Origin: CAVLCC01 sp963661535
GTDB lineage: Bacteria > Actinomycetota > Coriobacteriia > Coriobacteriales > CADBOM01
Direction: 5' to 3'
Length of the DNA stretch: 22,530 bases
NCBI GenBank assembly: GCA_963661535.1
Contig: CAVLCC010000034.1
Span: 1 to 22,530, forward strand
Below, piece by piece: positions 1 to 7,539 of this stretch (positions are counted from its first letter, which is position 1; each line of letters opens with the position of its first letter). The position numbers and the translations under genes are program-made. Below the pieces are notes generated by a model. It did no database searches. It was not told the DNA's origin and saw nothing but the letters and a program-made list of their open reading frames with translations.

Positions 1-139
1 GCCGTCCTATCTCAAAAATCAACTATTTAATTGTTTAAGTGGTATTTTGTTGAAATTTCATCCACACAAACTAACGAAGAGCCCTTTATGATTGTATTTG
101 AACATATATGAGTTGCAGTCATCAACTGTGTGAGGGTAT

Positions 140-183
140 AAGTGCGGTTGAATTTGATTAGGGACAATCAACCGCACTTTCTT
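140..183 (+). terminator. Rho-independent terminator of an upstream gene
   Basis: A perfect 12-bp inverted repeat (AAGTGCGGTTGA at 140-151, TCAACCGCACTT at 168-179) encloses a 16-nt loop and is followed by a short T-rich run (TTTCTT). It probably ends a + strand transcript entering from before the window. No coding region was recognised in 1-139, so the gene it serves is not visible. Confidence 0.7.
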
Positions 184-311
184 AGGACTACTTGCAGTTG
201 TTGAAAAACAGTCAGCTGTAGTTGCTTAGAAGTGCATGTAAATAAAAATTGTAAGAATGAACTGTAAATTTACTTTGTGTGCAAAGGGTGTAAATACATA
301 GGAAAATAACA

Positions 312-343
312 TTTTTCACACGCAAAGTTCTATATATAGTGTA
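312..343 (+). promoter_or_regulatory. Possible nrdR promoter with overlapping NrdR box
   Basis: The minus-strand reading of 328-342, ACACTATATATAGAA, matches well the left half and centre of the known NrdR box (roughly ACACWATATWTWGTGT). It overlaps a possible promoter: TTTTTC at 312-317, a 17-nt spacer, TATAGT at 335-340. NrdR boxes usually occur as a helically phased pair, and I did not find a convincing second box, so autoregulation is only a suggestion. The rest of 180-434 shows nothing else I can name. Confidence 0.35.
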
Positions 344-434
344 AAGTTATATGCAATAAAGAATTGAACCAACATTAATATTGCTGGTATTTATAACATC
401 AATAGCGATGTCACACCAACATGGGGGTGAGAAT

Positions 435-881
435 ATGCATTGTCCAGTATGCAATTTTGACGACACAAATGTGGTTGATTCGAGGGTTGTTGACAATGGA
501 AAAGCCGTAAGAAGACGGAGAAAATGTCCGGAGTGCGGCAACAGGTTTACAACCTATGAGAGACTTAACGAAAAACCAATCATTGTCATTAAAAGAGATA
601 AGAGTTCTGAACCGTTTAATAGAGAAAAACTATTGCGCGGTCTACTCACTGCAACAGCAAAAAGAAATATACCTCTTTCAACACTTGAGGATTTGATTTC
701 GGACATAGAAAACGAATTAAGATCTGCAAATAAAAATGAAATTGCTTCTAATGTTTTGGGTGACAAAGTTCTAGACAGGCTTCGCGACTTAGATGAACTT
801 GCATATATTAGATTTGCATCTGTATATAAAGATTTTAAATCTGCAGACGAGTTTATCCAAGAAATTAATGGTCTCAAATAA
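435..881 (+). CDS. nrdR: Transcriptional repressor NrdR
   Basis: NrdR is a zinc-ribbon/ATP-cone repressor that senses ATP/dATP and shuts off ribonucleotide reductase genes by binding tandem NrdR boxes. The 148-residue product starts MHCPVCNFDD. The zinc ribbon is visible as Cys3/Cys6 and Cys31/Cys34 (CPVC and CPEC), with the usual basic RRRRKCPECG stretch, and the ATP-cone occupies roughly residues 48-138, opening with the IVIKRDKSSEPFNREKL motif. The length matches the family (about 150). The start at 435 is chosen because the family begins with MxCPxC and GGGGGTGA lies just upstream; an in-frame TTG at 381 would add an unrelated N-terminus. No ribonucleotide reductase gene lies in the window, so it acts in trans on targets elsewhere and perhaps on its own promoter. 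The next gene, rapZ, is about 300 nt away. Confidence 0.95.
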   Translation: MHCPVCNFDDTNVVDSRVVDNGKAVRRRRKCPECGNRFTTYERLNEKPIIVIKRDKSSEPFNREKLLRGLLTATAKRNIPLSTLEDLISDIENELRSANKNEIASNVLGDKVLDRLRDLDELAYIRFASVYKDFKSADEFIQEINGLK

Positions 882-1190
882 TGGTCGAATGCTATGTGCA
901 ACATAGCAGAGATACATTGGAGATAAAAGCGATAAATCTTAATACTGTGCTAGATAATAGATACTAGAAGCGATTTATAGATTGTAGGATGCTAATTACA
1001 AGTTTTCAGTAGCGCATTGCTAAATACTAGATACTAAATGCTAGATATGTATTGTTTGACATATATAAGATTGTTGTTTGATTACTGAAGTTATGTTGTT
1101 TACTGTTTATATTAGTTTGATTGCTAATATTATTTTGCTTGGTTGCTCATATTAAGCAAAAACTCAGCTGCAAAAGAGTGTGATGTTGTT
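882..1190. other. AT-rich intergenic stretch with degenerate CTAGATA repeats
   Basis: The interval between nrdR and rapZ has no credible gene. It contains several copies of related short words: GCTAGATA at 949-956 and 1040-1047, ATACTAG at 961-967 and 1024-1030, and variants between them. The spacing is irregular. A consensus -35 (TTGACA, 1056-1061) is present, but the matching -10 at 1079-1084 (TGATTA) is poor, so a rapZ promoter here is possible but not demonstrated. Confidence 0.4.
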
Positions 1191-2129
1191 ATGGTAAATT
1201 CTGATACTAATGATTCTCAAATTTTGCATGAGAGTAGTTCCTCTAATGCAAAGCTAGATCCGGATCTTGTGATTATCACAGGAATGTCGGGGGCTGGTCG
1301 CACAGAAGCAATGCATACTTTTGAAGATTTGGGTTATTTTTGTATAGACAATTTACCACCATCGTTACTAATAAATTTAGTATCACTAGCAGGCAGACCT
1401 GATGGAGAACAACGAAAACTAGCAGTTGTATGTGATTTGCGAGCAAGAGAATTTTTCCCAGAGCTCATTGAAGAATTAAAGCGAATTTCAGACATAGGTC
1501 TTACATATGCGGTCTTGTTTTTAGACTCAAATACAAAAGCTCTACTATCTCGATTTAAAGAAACAAGGCGCCGTCATCCTTTGTGTGAAGATGGAATGAC
1601 TGTGGTTTCAGGAATTGAAAAAGAGCGACAGCTTTTATCAGAAGCCAAAGAAATTGCAGATTATGTAATAGATACAGCAGGGATGAACGCACAAGCACTC
1701 CGCAAAAAAATTCGTTCTCTGTTTTCGTCTGAAGAGGAACTTGAGGGATTGCAAGTTTCTGTTTTTTCGTTTGGATTTAAACACGGAATGCCCATGGATG
1801 CAGACATTATGATAGATGTAAGATTTTTGCCTAATCCTTTTTATGAGCCAGAATTAAGAACTCTTACTGGCAAAGATCCTGAAGTGCGCGACTTTGTTAT
1901 GCAAAATTCAGAAACAAAAAATTTTACAGAAAAGTGGCACGGTCTTTTAGATGCAGTTATGCCAGGTTATGTGTCAGAGGGCAAACATTATCTGTCGATT
2001 GGGTTAGGTTGCACAGGAGGTCAACACCGTAGCGTTGCCCTTGCACAAGAAACCTATGAATATCTCCTTAGTAAAGGTTATGCCGTTTCCGTTTCACACA
2101 GAGACATAGCATTAGCTGAGGTGAACTAG
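1191..2129 (+). CDS. rapZ: RNase adapter protein RapZ (YvcJ family)
   Basis: RapZ/YvcJ proteins are P-loop nucleotide-binding proteins; in E. coli RapZ guides RNase E to the GlmZ small RNA and so controls GlmS, while in Gram-positives the role is less defined. The Walker A loop GMSGAGRT (residues 31-38 from this start) is in the family's usual form, followed by the conserved DLGYFCIDNLPP segment. The C-terminal domain carries the signature GLGCTGGQHRS. The product is 312 residues from ATG 1191. A TTG at 1143 is in frame but adds residues outside the family, and neither start has a strong SD, so the start is uncertain. The stop TAG directly abuts the yvcK ATG, pointing to one transcript with translational coupling. 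The rapZ-yvcK-whiA trio is widely conserved in Gram-positives. Confidence 0.92.
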   Translation: MVNSDTNDSQILHESSSSNAKLDPDLVIITGMSGAGRTEAMHTFEDLGYFCIDNLPPSLLINLVSLAGRPDGEQRKLAVVCDLRAREFFPELIEELKRISDIGLTYAVLFLDSNTKALLSRFKETRRRHPLCEDGMTVVSGIEKERQLLSEAKEIADYVIDTAGMNAQALRKKIRSLFSSEEELEGLQVSVFSFGFKHGMPMDADIMIDVRFLPNPFYEPELRTLTGKDPEVRDFVMQNSETKNFTEKWHGLLDAVMPGYVSEGKHYLSIGLGCTGGQHRSVALAQETYEYLLSKGYAVSVSHRDIALAEVN

Positions 2130-3320
2130 ATGTTTACCAATTATTTTAGACGTGCCTCTTATTCGGTAGATAATCTGCCGGATAGCAATTCGAGATGGAA
2201 CCTTGCAGACTCACTAGCAAATACCCCTGATGGATTTCGCAAATATAGAGCTGTTGTAATTGGAGGCGGAACCGGAGCTCCTGTATCAATCAAAACCCTA
2301 CTTGCTATGGGAGTAAAAACATCAGCCGTGGTTGCCATGGCAGACGATGGCGGTTCTACCGGAAAAATACGAGAACACACTAGCATAATTCCACCAGGGG
2401 ATATTAGAAAATGCCTTACAGCAATGGCCGCTAACAGCGAAGATCCAATGGTAGAAGCATTTAAATACCGCTTTGATTATGCATACAACCATACATTAGG
2501 AAATTTAATGCTAACGGCGTTGGCTGATGTGTCGTCATTTACAAAAGCAATATCAGTTTGCGAACGAATTTTGGGATGCCTAGGTCACGTATATCCTTCG
2601 ACATTAGATAAAGTTAATTTAGAAGGAATAACCCGAGATGGCAGAACAATCATAGGACAATCCGCAATTGCGCATAGCGATACAGCACTTGAAAGAGTTT
2701 GGCTAGCTCCAAATAATCCACAAGCTTATGAGCCAGCAATTGAAGCAATCTTAAATGCTGATCTTATAGTGCTAGGACCTGGATCGCTTTTTACATCAAT
2801 TATTCCAAATTTGTTGGTGCCAGGAATTGTAGATGCGATCAAAAAAAGCCACGCAAAAACAGTTTTTTTGTGCTCTGTATCAGATATGCAAGGAGAAACT
2901 TGGGGGCTAGATTGTTCAGAACATGTTCAAGCTATTTTAGATTGTGGAATGCAAGACTGCCTTACTGTTGCATGCATTAACTCTCTGCAAAAAGTAGGAG
3001 ATGCCAACTCAACAGGCGAAATGGTTGCTCTAGGAAAAATAGATCCAAAAATGGTTCAACCACATGAGTTTGAGAGTATAAATATTTCTCACGATGAGTC
3101 AACATTAAATTCGTCCCACGCTTCTAAAGCCAGAGCTGGGCGGCGAGTAATTAGAAGAGTACCTTGTTCGCTAGCGTCTATTGCTAAAATAAAAAGAGCG
3201 GTGCCAGTTGTTGTAGAAAGACAACTTGCAGACCCTGTTTTTCAAACATGGCACAGTCCTAGAGTCTTAGGCGAAATATTTAAGGGGGTGCTCGATCTAT
3301 GTCGTTTGCAGGAGAAGTAA
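2130..3320 (+). CDS. yvcK: Gluconeogenesis/cell-envelope factor YvcK (CofD-like)
   Basis: YvcK belongs to the CofD-like family. It binds UDP-sugars and is needed for growth on gluconeogenic carbon sources and for normal cell-wall synthesis in Bacillus and mycobacteria (CuvA). The visible signatures are the nucleotide-binding VVIGGGTGAPVSIKTLL near residues 42-58, ADDGGSTGKIREH, PPGDIRKCL and the later LGPGSLFTSIIPNLLVPGI. The product is 396 residues and carries about 40 residues before the family's usual beginning. The start at 2130 is still well supported by GAGGTGA upstream and by its position immediately after the rapZ stop. The 3' end overlaps whiA by 22 nt, implying coupled translation. 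An insert of about 25 residues near the C-terminus (SINISHDESTLNSSHASKA) looks like a flexible loop. Confidence in the family is high; the cellular role is taken from homologues. Confidence 0.92.
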   Translation: MFTNYFRRASYSVDNLPDSNSRWNLADSLANTPDGFRKYRAVVIGGGTGAPVSIKTLLAMGVKTSAVVAMADDGGSTGKIREHTSIIPPGDIRKCLTAMAANSEDPMVEAFKYRFDYAYNHTLGNLMLTALADVSSFTKAISVCERILGCLGHVYPSTLDKVNLEGITRDGRTIIGQSAIAHSDTALERVWLAPNNPQAYEPAIEAILNADLIVLGPGSLFTSIIPNLLVPGIVDAIKKSHAKTVFLCSVSDMQGETWGLDCSEHVQAILDCGMQDCLTVACINSLQKVGDANSTGEMVALGKIDPKMVQPHEFESINISHDESTLNSSHASKARAGRRVIRRVPCSLASIAKIKRAVPVVVERQLADPVFQTWHSPRVLGEIFKGVLDLCRLQEK

Positions 3321-4213
3321 GAGATGAGCTTGCACGAGTAGAATCCGAGTGCCAGGGCTGCAAAATTGCGGAATTATCTGCCATAGTTCGAATAGCTGGC
3401 AGACTTTCTGCAAACTACAGGCTAGAAATAACAACAGAAACAGCATCAGTTGCTAGACGCGTAGTATCTTTAGTACACGACATTTTTGGGTTAAAAACAG
3501 AAATCACAACAAGACGCTCTACGCTGCATAAGTCGTATAATTATTTAATTACAATTCCCTCTCAAATTGGTTTAGAAAAATCTCTGCGTAGCATGGGAAT
3601 TTTATCGAGCCAAGGATTAGAGTTTGGAGTTCCTCTAATTTTGATAAGACGCGAGTGCTGCAAAGCAGCATATTTGAGAGGCGCTTTTTTGGGTGGTGGA
3701 TTTATTGCAGATCCACGAGGAGATTTTCATTTTGAACTCACAACAACACATGAGGAGTTAGCACATGGTTTAGTTGAAATTATGAAAGAACTAGATATAC
3801 CTGCCAAGGCATCACAAAGGCGTGGGTCGTATGTTATATACCTAAAAGGCGCCGATGCTATTACCAGTTTTTTGGCTCTAACAGGTGCACATCGCGGAGT
3901 GCTTGCAATGGAAAATGTGCGTGTAACAAAATCGGTCAGAAACGATGTAAACCGCAAACTCAATGCCGAGATGGCCAATCAAGCAAAAAGCATAGACGCA
4001 GCTATGGAGCAAACACAGGCAATAAAAAAACTTTTGGACAAAAGAGGTTTAGACTCGCTACCACCAGCATTGCAAGATTTGGCGTTGCTTCGTCTTCGTC
4101 ATCCGCATGTTTCTTTGCGCGAGTTGGGTGAACTTGCCAACCCTCCACTGTCAAAGTCGGCAGTTTATCATAGAATTAGAAGAATAGAAGCATTGGCGAG
4201 CAAACTTAAATAG
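3299..4213 (+). CDS. whiA: DNA-binding protein WhiA
   Basis: WhiA is a Gram-positive regulator that controls sporulation septation in Streptomyces and affects cell division and chromosome segregation in Bacillus. The 304-residue product starts MSFAGEVRDELARVE, a typical WhiA N-terminus. The middle is the LAGLIDADG-homing-endonuclease-like fold (RRECCKAAYLRGAFLGGGFIADP), here without nuclease activity in known members. The C-terminal helix-turn-helix spans about residues 268-300 (HPHVSLRELGELANPPLSKSAVYHRIRRIE). The start at 3299 is preceded by GGGGGTG about 9 nt upstream and lies inside the end of yvcK in another frame, the usual arrangement. The gap gene follows after 95 nt. Confidence 0.95.
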   Translation: MSFAGEVRDELARVESECQGCKIAELSAIVRIAGRLSANYRLEITTETASVARRVVSLVHDIFGLKTEITTRRSTLHKSYNYLITIPSQIGLEKSLRSMGILSSQGLEFGVPLILIRRECCKAAYLRGAFLGGGFIADPRGDFHFELTTTHEELAHGLVEIMKELDIPAKASQRRGSYVIYLKGADAITSFLALTGAHRGVLAMENVRVTKSVRNDVNRKLNAEMANQAKSIDAAMEQTQAIKKLLDKRGLDSLPPALQDLALLRLRHPHVSLRELGELANPPLSKSAVYHRIRRIEALASKLK

Positions 4214-4252
4214 GTTGAACAAAATGTGCGATAATAAGCATATTAAAAAATG

Positions 4253-4285
4253 CAAAACCAAACACAAGGTTTTGAAAAGTTTTTT
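4253..4285 (+). terminator. Weak terminator-like hairpin between whiA and gap
   Basis: CAAAACC (4253-4259) pairs with GGTTTTG (4268-4274) across an 8-nt loop, and six T residues follow at 4280-4285 after a short AAAAG spacer. The stem is AT-rich and the T-run is displaced, so this may only partly end or attenuate transcription from whiA into gap. I see no strong promoter in the same 95-nt gap. Confidence 0.3.
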
Positions 4286-4308
4286 GTAGTCGAAGGAAAG
4301 GACAAATC

Positions 4309-5319
4309 GTGGCTATCAAAGTAGGCATCAGCGGATTTGGACGTATTGGCAGATTAGTATTTCGTACGATGGAAAAAGACCCAGATTTTGAGGTTGTTGC
4401 CATCAATGGAACCAGAGACTTAGCTACAGCAGCGCATCTGCTTAAATACGACTCGGTGCACGGACGTATATTTGATTCTGTCGAAGTTGCAGAAAACGGA
4501 ATAACAGTTGATGGACGATTTGTTCCTGTATACAATGAACGCAACAACTTGGCTGATATCCCTTGGGATAAACACGGTGCCGAAATTGTTATTGAATCTA
4601 CCGGCAAATACAAAACAGGCAAAGAAGCCGGAGCACACCTTGGCGGAAGCGTGAAAAAGGTTGTAATCACAGCACCAGGCAAAGAGATTGATGCTACCAT
4701 CGTAATGGGTGTAAACCAAGAAATTTATAACTACGATACAATGAATGTGGTTTCTAATGCATCGTGCACAACCAACTGCTTAGCACCTATCGTTAGAGTT
4801 ATAGATGATGCATTTGGAATTAAAAGAGGATACATTAACACAATCCACAGCTATACAAATGACCAGCAAATGCTCGATAAATCTCACAAGGATCTTAGAC
4901 GTGCACGCGCTGGAGCTGTGTCGATGATTCCAACAACAACTGGAGCAGCCAAAGCTGTGGGCGAAGTTTTGCCTCACCTAAAGGGTAAACTTGATGGTAT
5001 GGCAACCCGTGTGCCAACTCCTGATGGCTCAATGGTCGACCTAGTTGTTGAACTAAACAAAGACGTTACAAAAGAAGAAGTTAACGAAGCAGTTAAAAAG
5101 GCTGCTGAGGGCTACATGAAAGGCATCATTGAATATTGCACGGATCCAATTGTATCTGTTGACATTGTTGGCAATCTTTATTCATCAATTTTTGACAGTA
5201 TGCTCACGATGGTTTTGGGTGGAACCGGCAATTTGGTCAAGATAATTTCTTGGTACGACAACGAAGCTGGATATTCTGAGAGAGTTAAAGATCTAGCTAA
5301 ATTTATGATGCAAAAATAG
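4309..5319 (+). CDS. gap: Glyceraldehyde-3-phosphate dehydrogenase, type I
   Basis: This is the NAD-dependent, phosphorylating enzyme that converts glyceraldehyde-3-phosphate, phosphate and NAD+ to 1,3-bisphosphoglycerate in the cytosol. The 336-residue product has the Rossmann motif GISGFGRIGR at residues 6-15, the catalytic SNASCTTNC with nucleophile Cys153, the catalytic His180 in TIHSYTNDQ, and the C-terminal SWYDNEAGYS. The start is GTG at 4309, supported by AAAGGA about 7 nt upstream. It heads the gap-pgk-tpiA-gpmI block, whose members encode consecutive or adjacent glycolytic steps. The gaps between genes (91, about 120 and 40 nt) suggest co-transcription with possible internal sites. 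Nothing is unusual in the sequence. Confidence 0.97.
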   Translation: MAIKVGISGFGRIGRLVFRTMEKDPDFEVVAINGTRDLATAAHLLKYDSVHGRIFDSVEVAENGITVDGRFVPVYNERNNLADIPWDKHGAEIVIESTGKYKTGKEAGAHLGGSVKKVVITAPGKEIDATIVMGVNQEIYNYDTMNVVSNASCTTNCLAPIVRVIDDAFGIKRGYINTIHSYTNDQQMLDKSHKDLRRARAGAVSMIPTTTGAAKAVGEVLPHLKGKLDGMATRVPTPDGSMVDLVVELNKDVTKEEVNEAVKKAAEGYMKGIIEYCTDPIVSVDIVGNLYSSIFDSMLTMVLGGTGNLVKIISWYDNEAGYSERVKDLAKFMMQK

Positions 5320-5410
5320 GCGAATTGATAACGAGATTGCTAGCAGGGCTAACTTAAAACCTTAGCGAGATAAACAAAATTGGCGATTTGAATGGAGCGA
5401 TCACAACACT

Positions 5411-6586
5411 ATGAAGAGTATTCGAGATGTGGATGTGCAGGGCAAACGTGTTTTGTTGCGCGTTGACTTTAATGTGCCAATATCTGATGGAACTGTTTCA
5501 GACGACAAACGCATTAGAGCAGCACTGCCCACAATAGAGCATTTAGTAAATAACGGCGCACGCGTTGTGTTGATGAGTCATTTGGGTCGTCCCAGCGGAA
5601 AAGGCTATGAGGAGGCTTACTCGGTTGCACCAGCAGCAAGGGTGTTGGGAAGACTTCTAGGCACTGATGTAGTTGTAGCTCCAGAAGTTGCGGGAGAAAA
5701 AGCAACTAAAGCAAGCCAGACTCTGCAAAACGGTCAAGTAATGATGGTTGAGAACCTAAGATTTGACCCACGCGAAAAGAAAAACGATCCAACGCTTGCT
5801 CAAGAACTTGCACAACTCGGAGATATATATGTAAATGATGCATTTGGTGTAGCTCACCGCGCGCATGCATCAGTTGAAGCAATCACAAAACTTCTCCCCT
5901 CTTATGCAGGATTTTTGCTAGATAGCGAGGTCTCTACTCTACAAGGTGTGCTCGACAATCCCCAGCATCCATTTATGGCTATATTGGGCGGAGCAAAAGT
6001 ATCAGACAAAATTGCTCTTGTAGACAAAATGCTCGATATTGTTGACGCACTAATAATTGGTGGTGGAATGTGCTTTACATTCCTCGCTGCCAAGGGTTAT
6101 GAGACGGGCAAGTCGCTAGTAGAAAACGAGTGGATCGAGCGTGCAGGCGAGATGCTTGCAAAAGCTCAAAAAAACGGAACAGAGATTTTGCTTCCGGTAG
6201 ATGTTGTTGTTGCTCCAGAGCTTAGAGAAGATGCAAAAACAGCTATATATTCTGTAGAAGAAATTCCTCAAGACATGATGGGTCTTGATATTGGACCTGC
6301 TACATGCGAAATGTTTAAGCAAAAAATCATGGGCATGAACACAATTGTTTGGAATGGTCCTATGGGCGTGTTTGAAATGAAGCCTTTTGAGAGCGGAACC
6401 AAACATGTAGCAGAGGCACTAGCGGCAAACGAAAAGGCTTCGACAATCATAGGTGGAGGCGACTCTGCTGCAGCTGTTGCTAAGTTCAACCTAGAGTCGC
6501 AAATGACTTTTATATCTACTGGCGGTGGAGCTTCTATGCAGCTGCTTGAAGGAACTCCGCTTCCTGGAGTTGTGGCACTAAATTAG
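5411..6586 (+). CDS. pgk: Phosphoglycerate kinase
   Basis: The enzyme transfers the acyl phosphate of 1,3-bisphosphoglycerate to ADP, giving ATP and 3-phosphoglycerate. The 391-residue product matches the monomeric bacterial length. Signatures are RVLLRVDFNVP near the N-terminus, the substrate-binding MSHLGRPSG, the YVNDAFGVAHRAHAS segment, AILGGAKVSDKI, the nucleotide-binding VWNGPMGVFE and the C-terminal IIGGGDSAAAV followed by STGGGASMQLLEG. The ATG at 5411 begins directly before the conserved SIRDVDVQGKRVLLR. GGAG lies about 13 nt upstream, which is a weak SD placement, but no better start exists. It is flanked by gap and tpiA on the same strand. Confidence 0.97.
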   Translation: MKSIRDVDVQGKRVLLRVDFNVPISDGTVSDDKRIRAALPTIEHLVNNGARVVLMSHLGRPSGKGYEEAYSVAPAARVLGRLLGTDVVVAPEVAGEKATKASQTLQNGQVMMVENLRFDPREKKNDPTLAQELAQLGDIYVNDAFGVAHRAHASVEAITKLLPSYAGFLLDSEVSTLQGVLDNPQHPFMAILGGAKVSDKIALVDKMLDIVDALIIGGGMCFTFLAAKGYETGKSLVENEWIERAGEMLAKAQKNGTEILLPVDVVVAPELREDAKTAIYSVEEIPQDMMGLDIGPATCEMFKQKIMGMNTIVWNGPMGVFEMKPFESGTKHVAEALAANEKASTIIGGGDSAAAVAKFNLESQMTFISTGGGASMQLLEGTPLPGVVALN

Positions 6587-6707
6587 ATCTAGCAGATTTA
6601 GTGGTGACCGGTTTTGTGCTAAAAAAACGAACGAGACTAACGCTAGTTTCACAAGATTTACAAAGGATGCAAATCTAAAAAACAAAATGCATGAAAGGTG
6701 GCAAATT

Positions 6708-7499
6708 ATGACTCGCAAGCCAATTATTGCGGGAAATTGGAAAATGAACACAACTTGGGCATCAGCTGTAAACCTTGCTCAAAAAGTGTGCGATAACATT
6801 TATAAATCATACGGAGATGTTGAAGTGGTTATGTGTCCACCTTTTACATCTATTAAAGGCGTTGCTAATGTTATTGAGTTCGACAAATCTCAAGCAAAAG
6901 TGGGAGCTCAAAATGTGCACGAAATTATGCCCGAGGGCAATGCAGCTTGCACGGGTGAGATTTCGGTTGAGATGCTCAAAGATTTAGACTGCACGTATTG
7001 CATAGTAGGACACTCAGAGCGAAGGGCAGACAATGGCGAAACAGATCAGCTTGTTAATACCAAAATTAAACTTCTGTTGCAAAACAACATTGTGCCCATC
7101 GTTTGCTGCGGTGAGAGTTTAGAAACCAACGAGCAAGGCAAATCCATAGAATTTGTGCAGGAGCAAATACAAAAAGCCCTAAACGGAATTAGCAAGGACG
7201 ATGCTACAAAATTAGTTATTGCATACGAGCCAATTTGGGCTATAGGCACGGGACGCGTTCCGGTTCCAGAAGAAGCCGACAAAGTGTGCAGCGCAATTAG
7301 GCAAGTTGTATTAACTAACTTTGGTGAAGATACGGCGGCAAGTATAAGAATTCTTTATGGTGGATCTATGAAGCCAGAGAATGCAGAAGCTTTCCTAACT
7401 ATGCCCAATATTGATGGCGGACTTATAGGTGGAGCAGCTCTTGACGCAATGAAGTTTGTAGACATTATAAAAACCTGCAGCAAGGTCAAAAACGCATAA
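6708..7499 (+). CDS. tpiA: Triosephosphate isomerase
   Basis: The enzyme interconverts dihydroxyacetone phosphate and glyceraldehyde-3-phosphate. The 263-residue product is a TIM barrel with the family residues in place: Lys12 in AGNWKMN, His102 in IVGHSERR, Glu174 in AYEPIWAIGTG, and the phosphate-gripping YGGSMKPEN and GGLIGGAAL near the end. I choose ATG 6708, which has AAAGGTGG about 7 nt upstream and gives the usual short N-terminus. An in-frame ATG at 6687 adds seven residues and has no SD. It lies between pgk and gpmI in the glycolytic block. Confidence 0.97.
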   Translation: MTRKPIIAGNWKMNTTWASAVNLAQKVCDNIYKSYGDVEVVMCPPFTSIKGVANVIEFDKSQAKVGAQNVHEIMPEGNAACTGEISVEMLKDLDCTYCIVGHSERRADNGETDQLVNTKIKLLLQNNIVPIVCCGESLETNEQGKSIEFVQEQIQKALNGISKDDATKLVIAYEPIWAIGTGRVPVPEEADKVCSAIRQVVLTNFGEDTAASIRILYGGSMKPENAEAFLTMPNIDGGLIGGAALDAMKFVDIIKTCSKVKNA

Positions 7500-7539
7500 A
7501 CCTAACCTCACCTCACACATAAGAAAGGCGGCAACACAA

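Noticed and set aside
381..434. Longer nrdR beginning at a TTG codon
   Set aside because: The added residues do not belong to the NrdR family, which starts at the zinc ribbon, and a suitable SD precedes ATG 435.
554..904. Antisense reading frames over nrdR, gap, pgk, tpiA, gpmI and the peptidases
   Set aside because: They are open frames opposite or out of phase with well-recognised proteins and show no SD or family motifs of their own.
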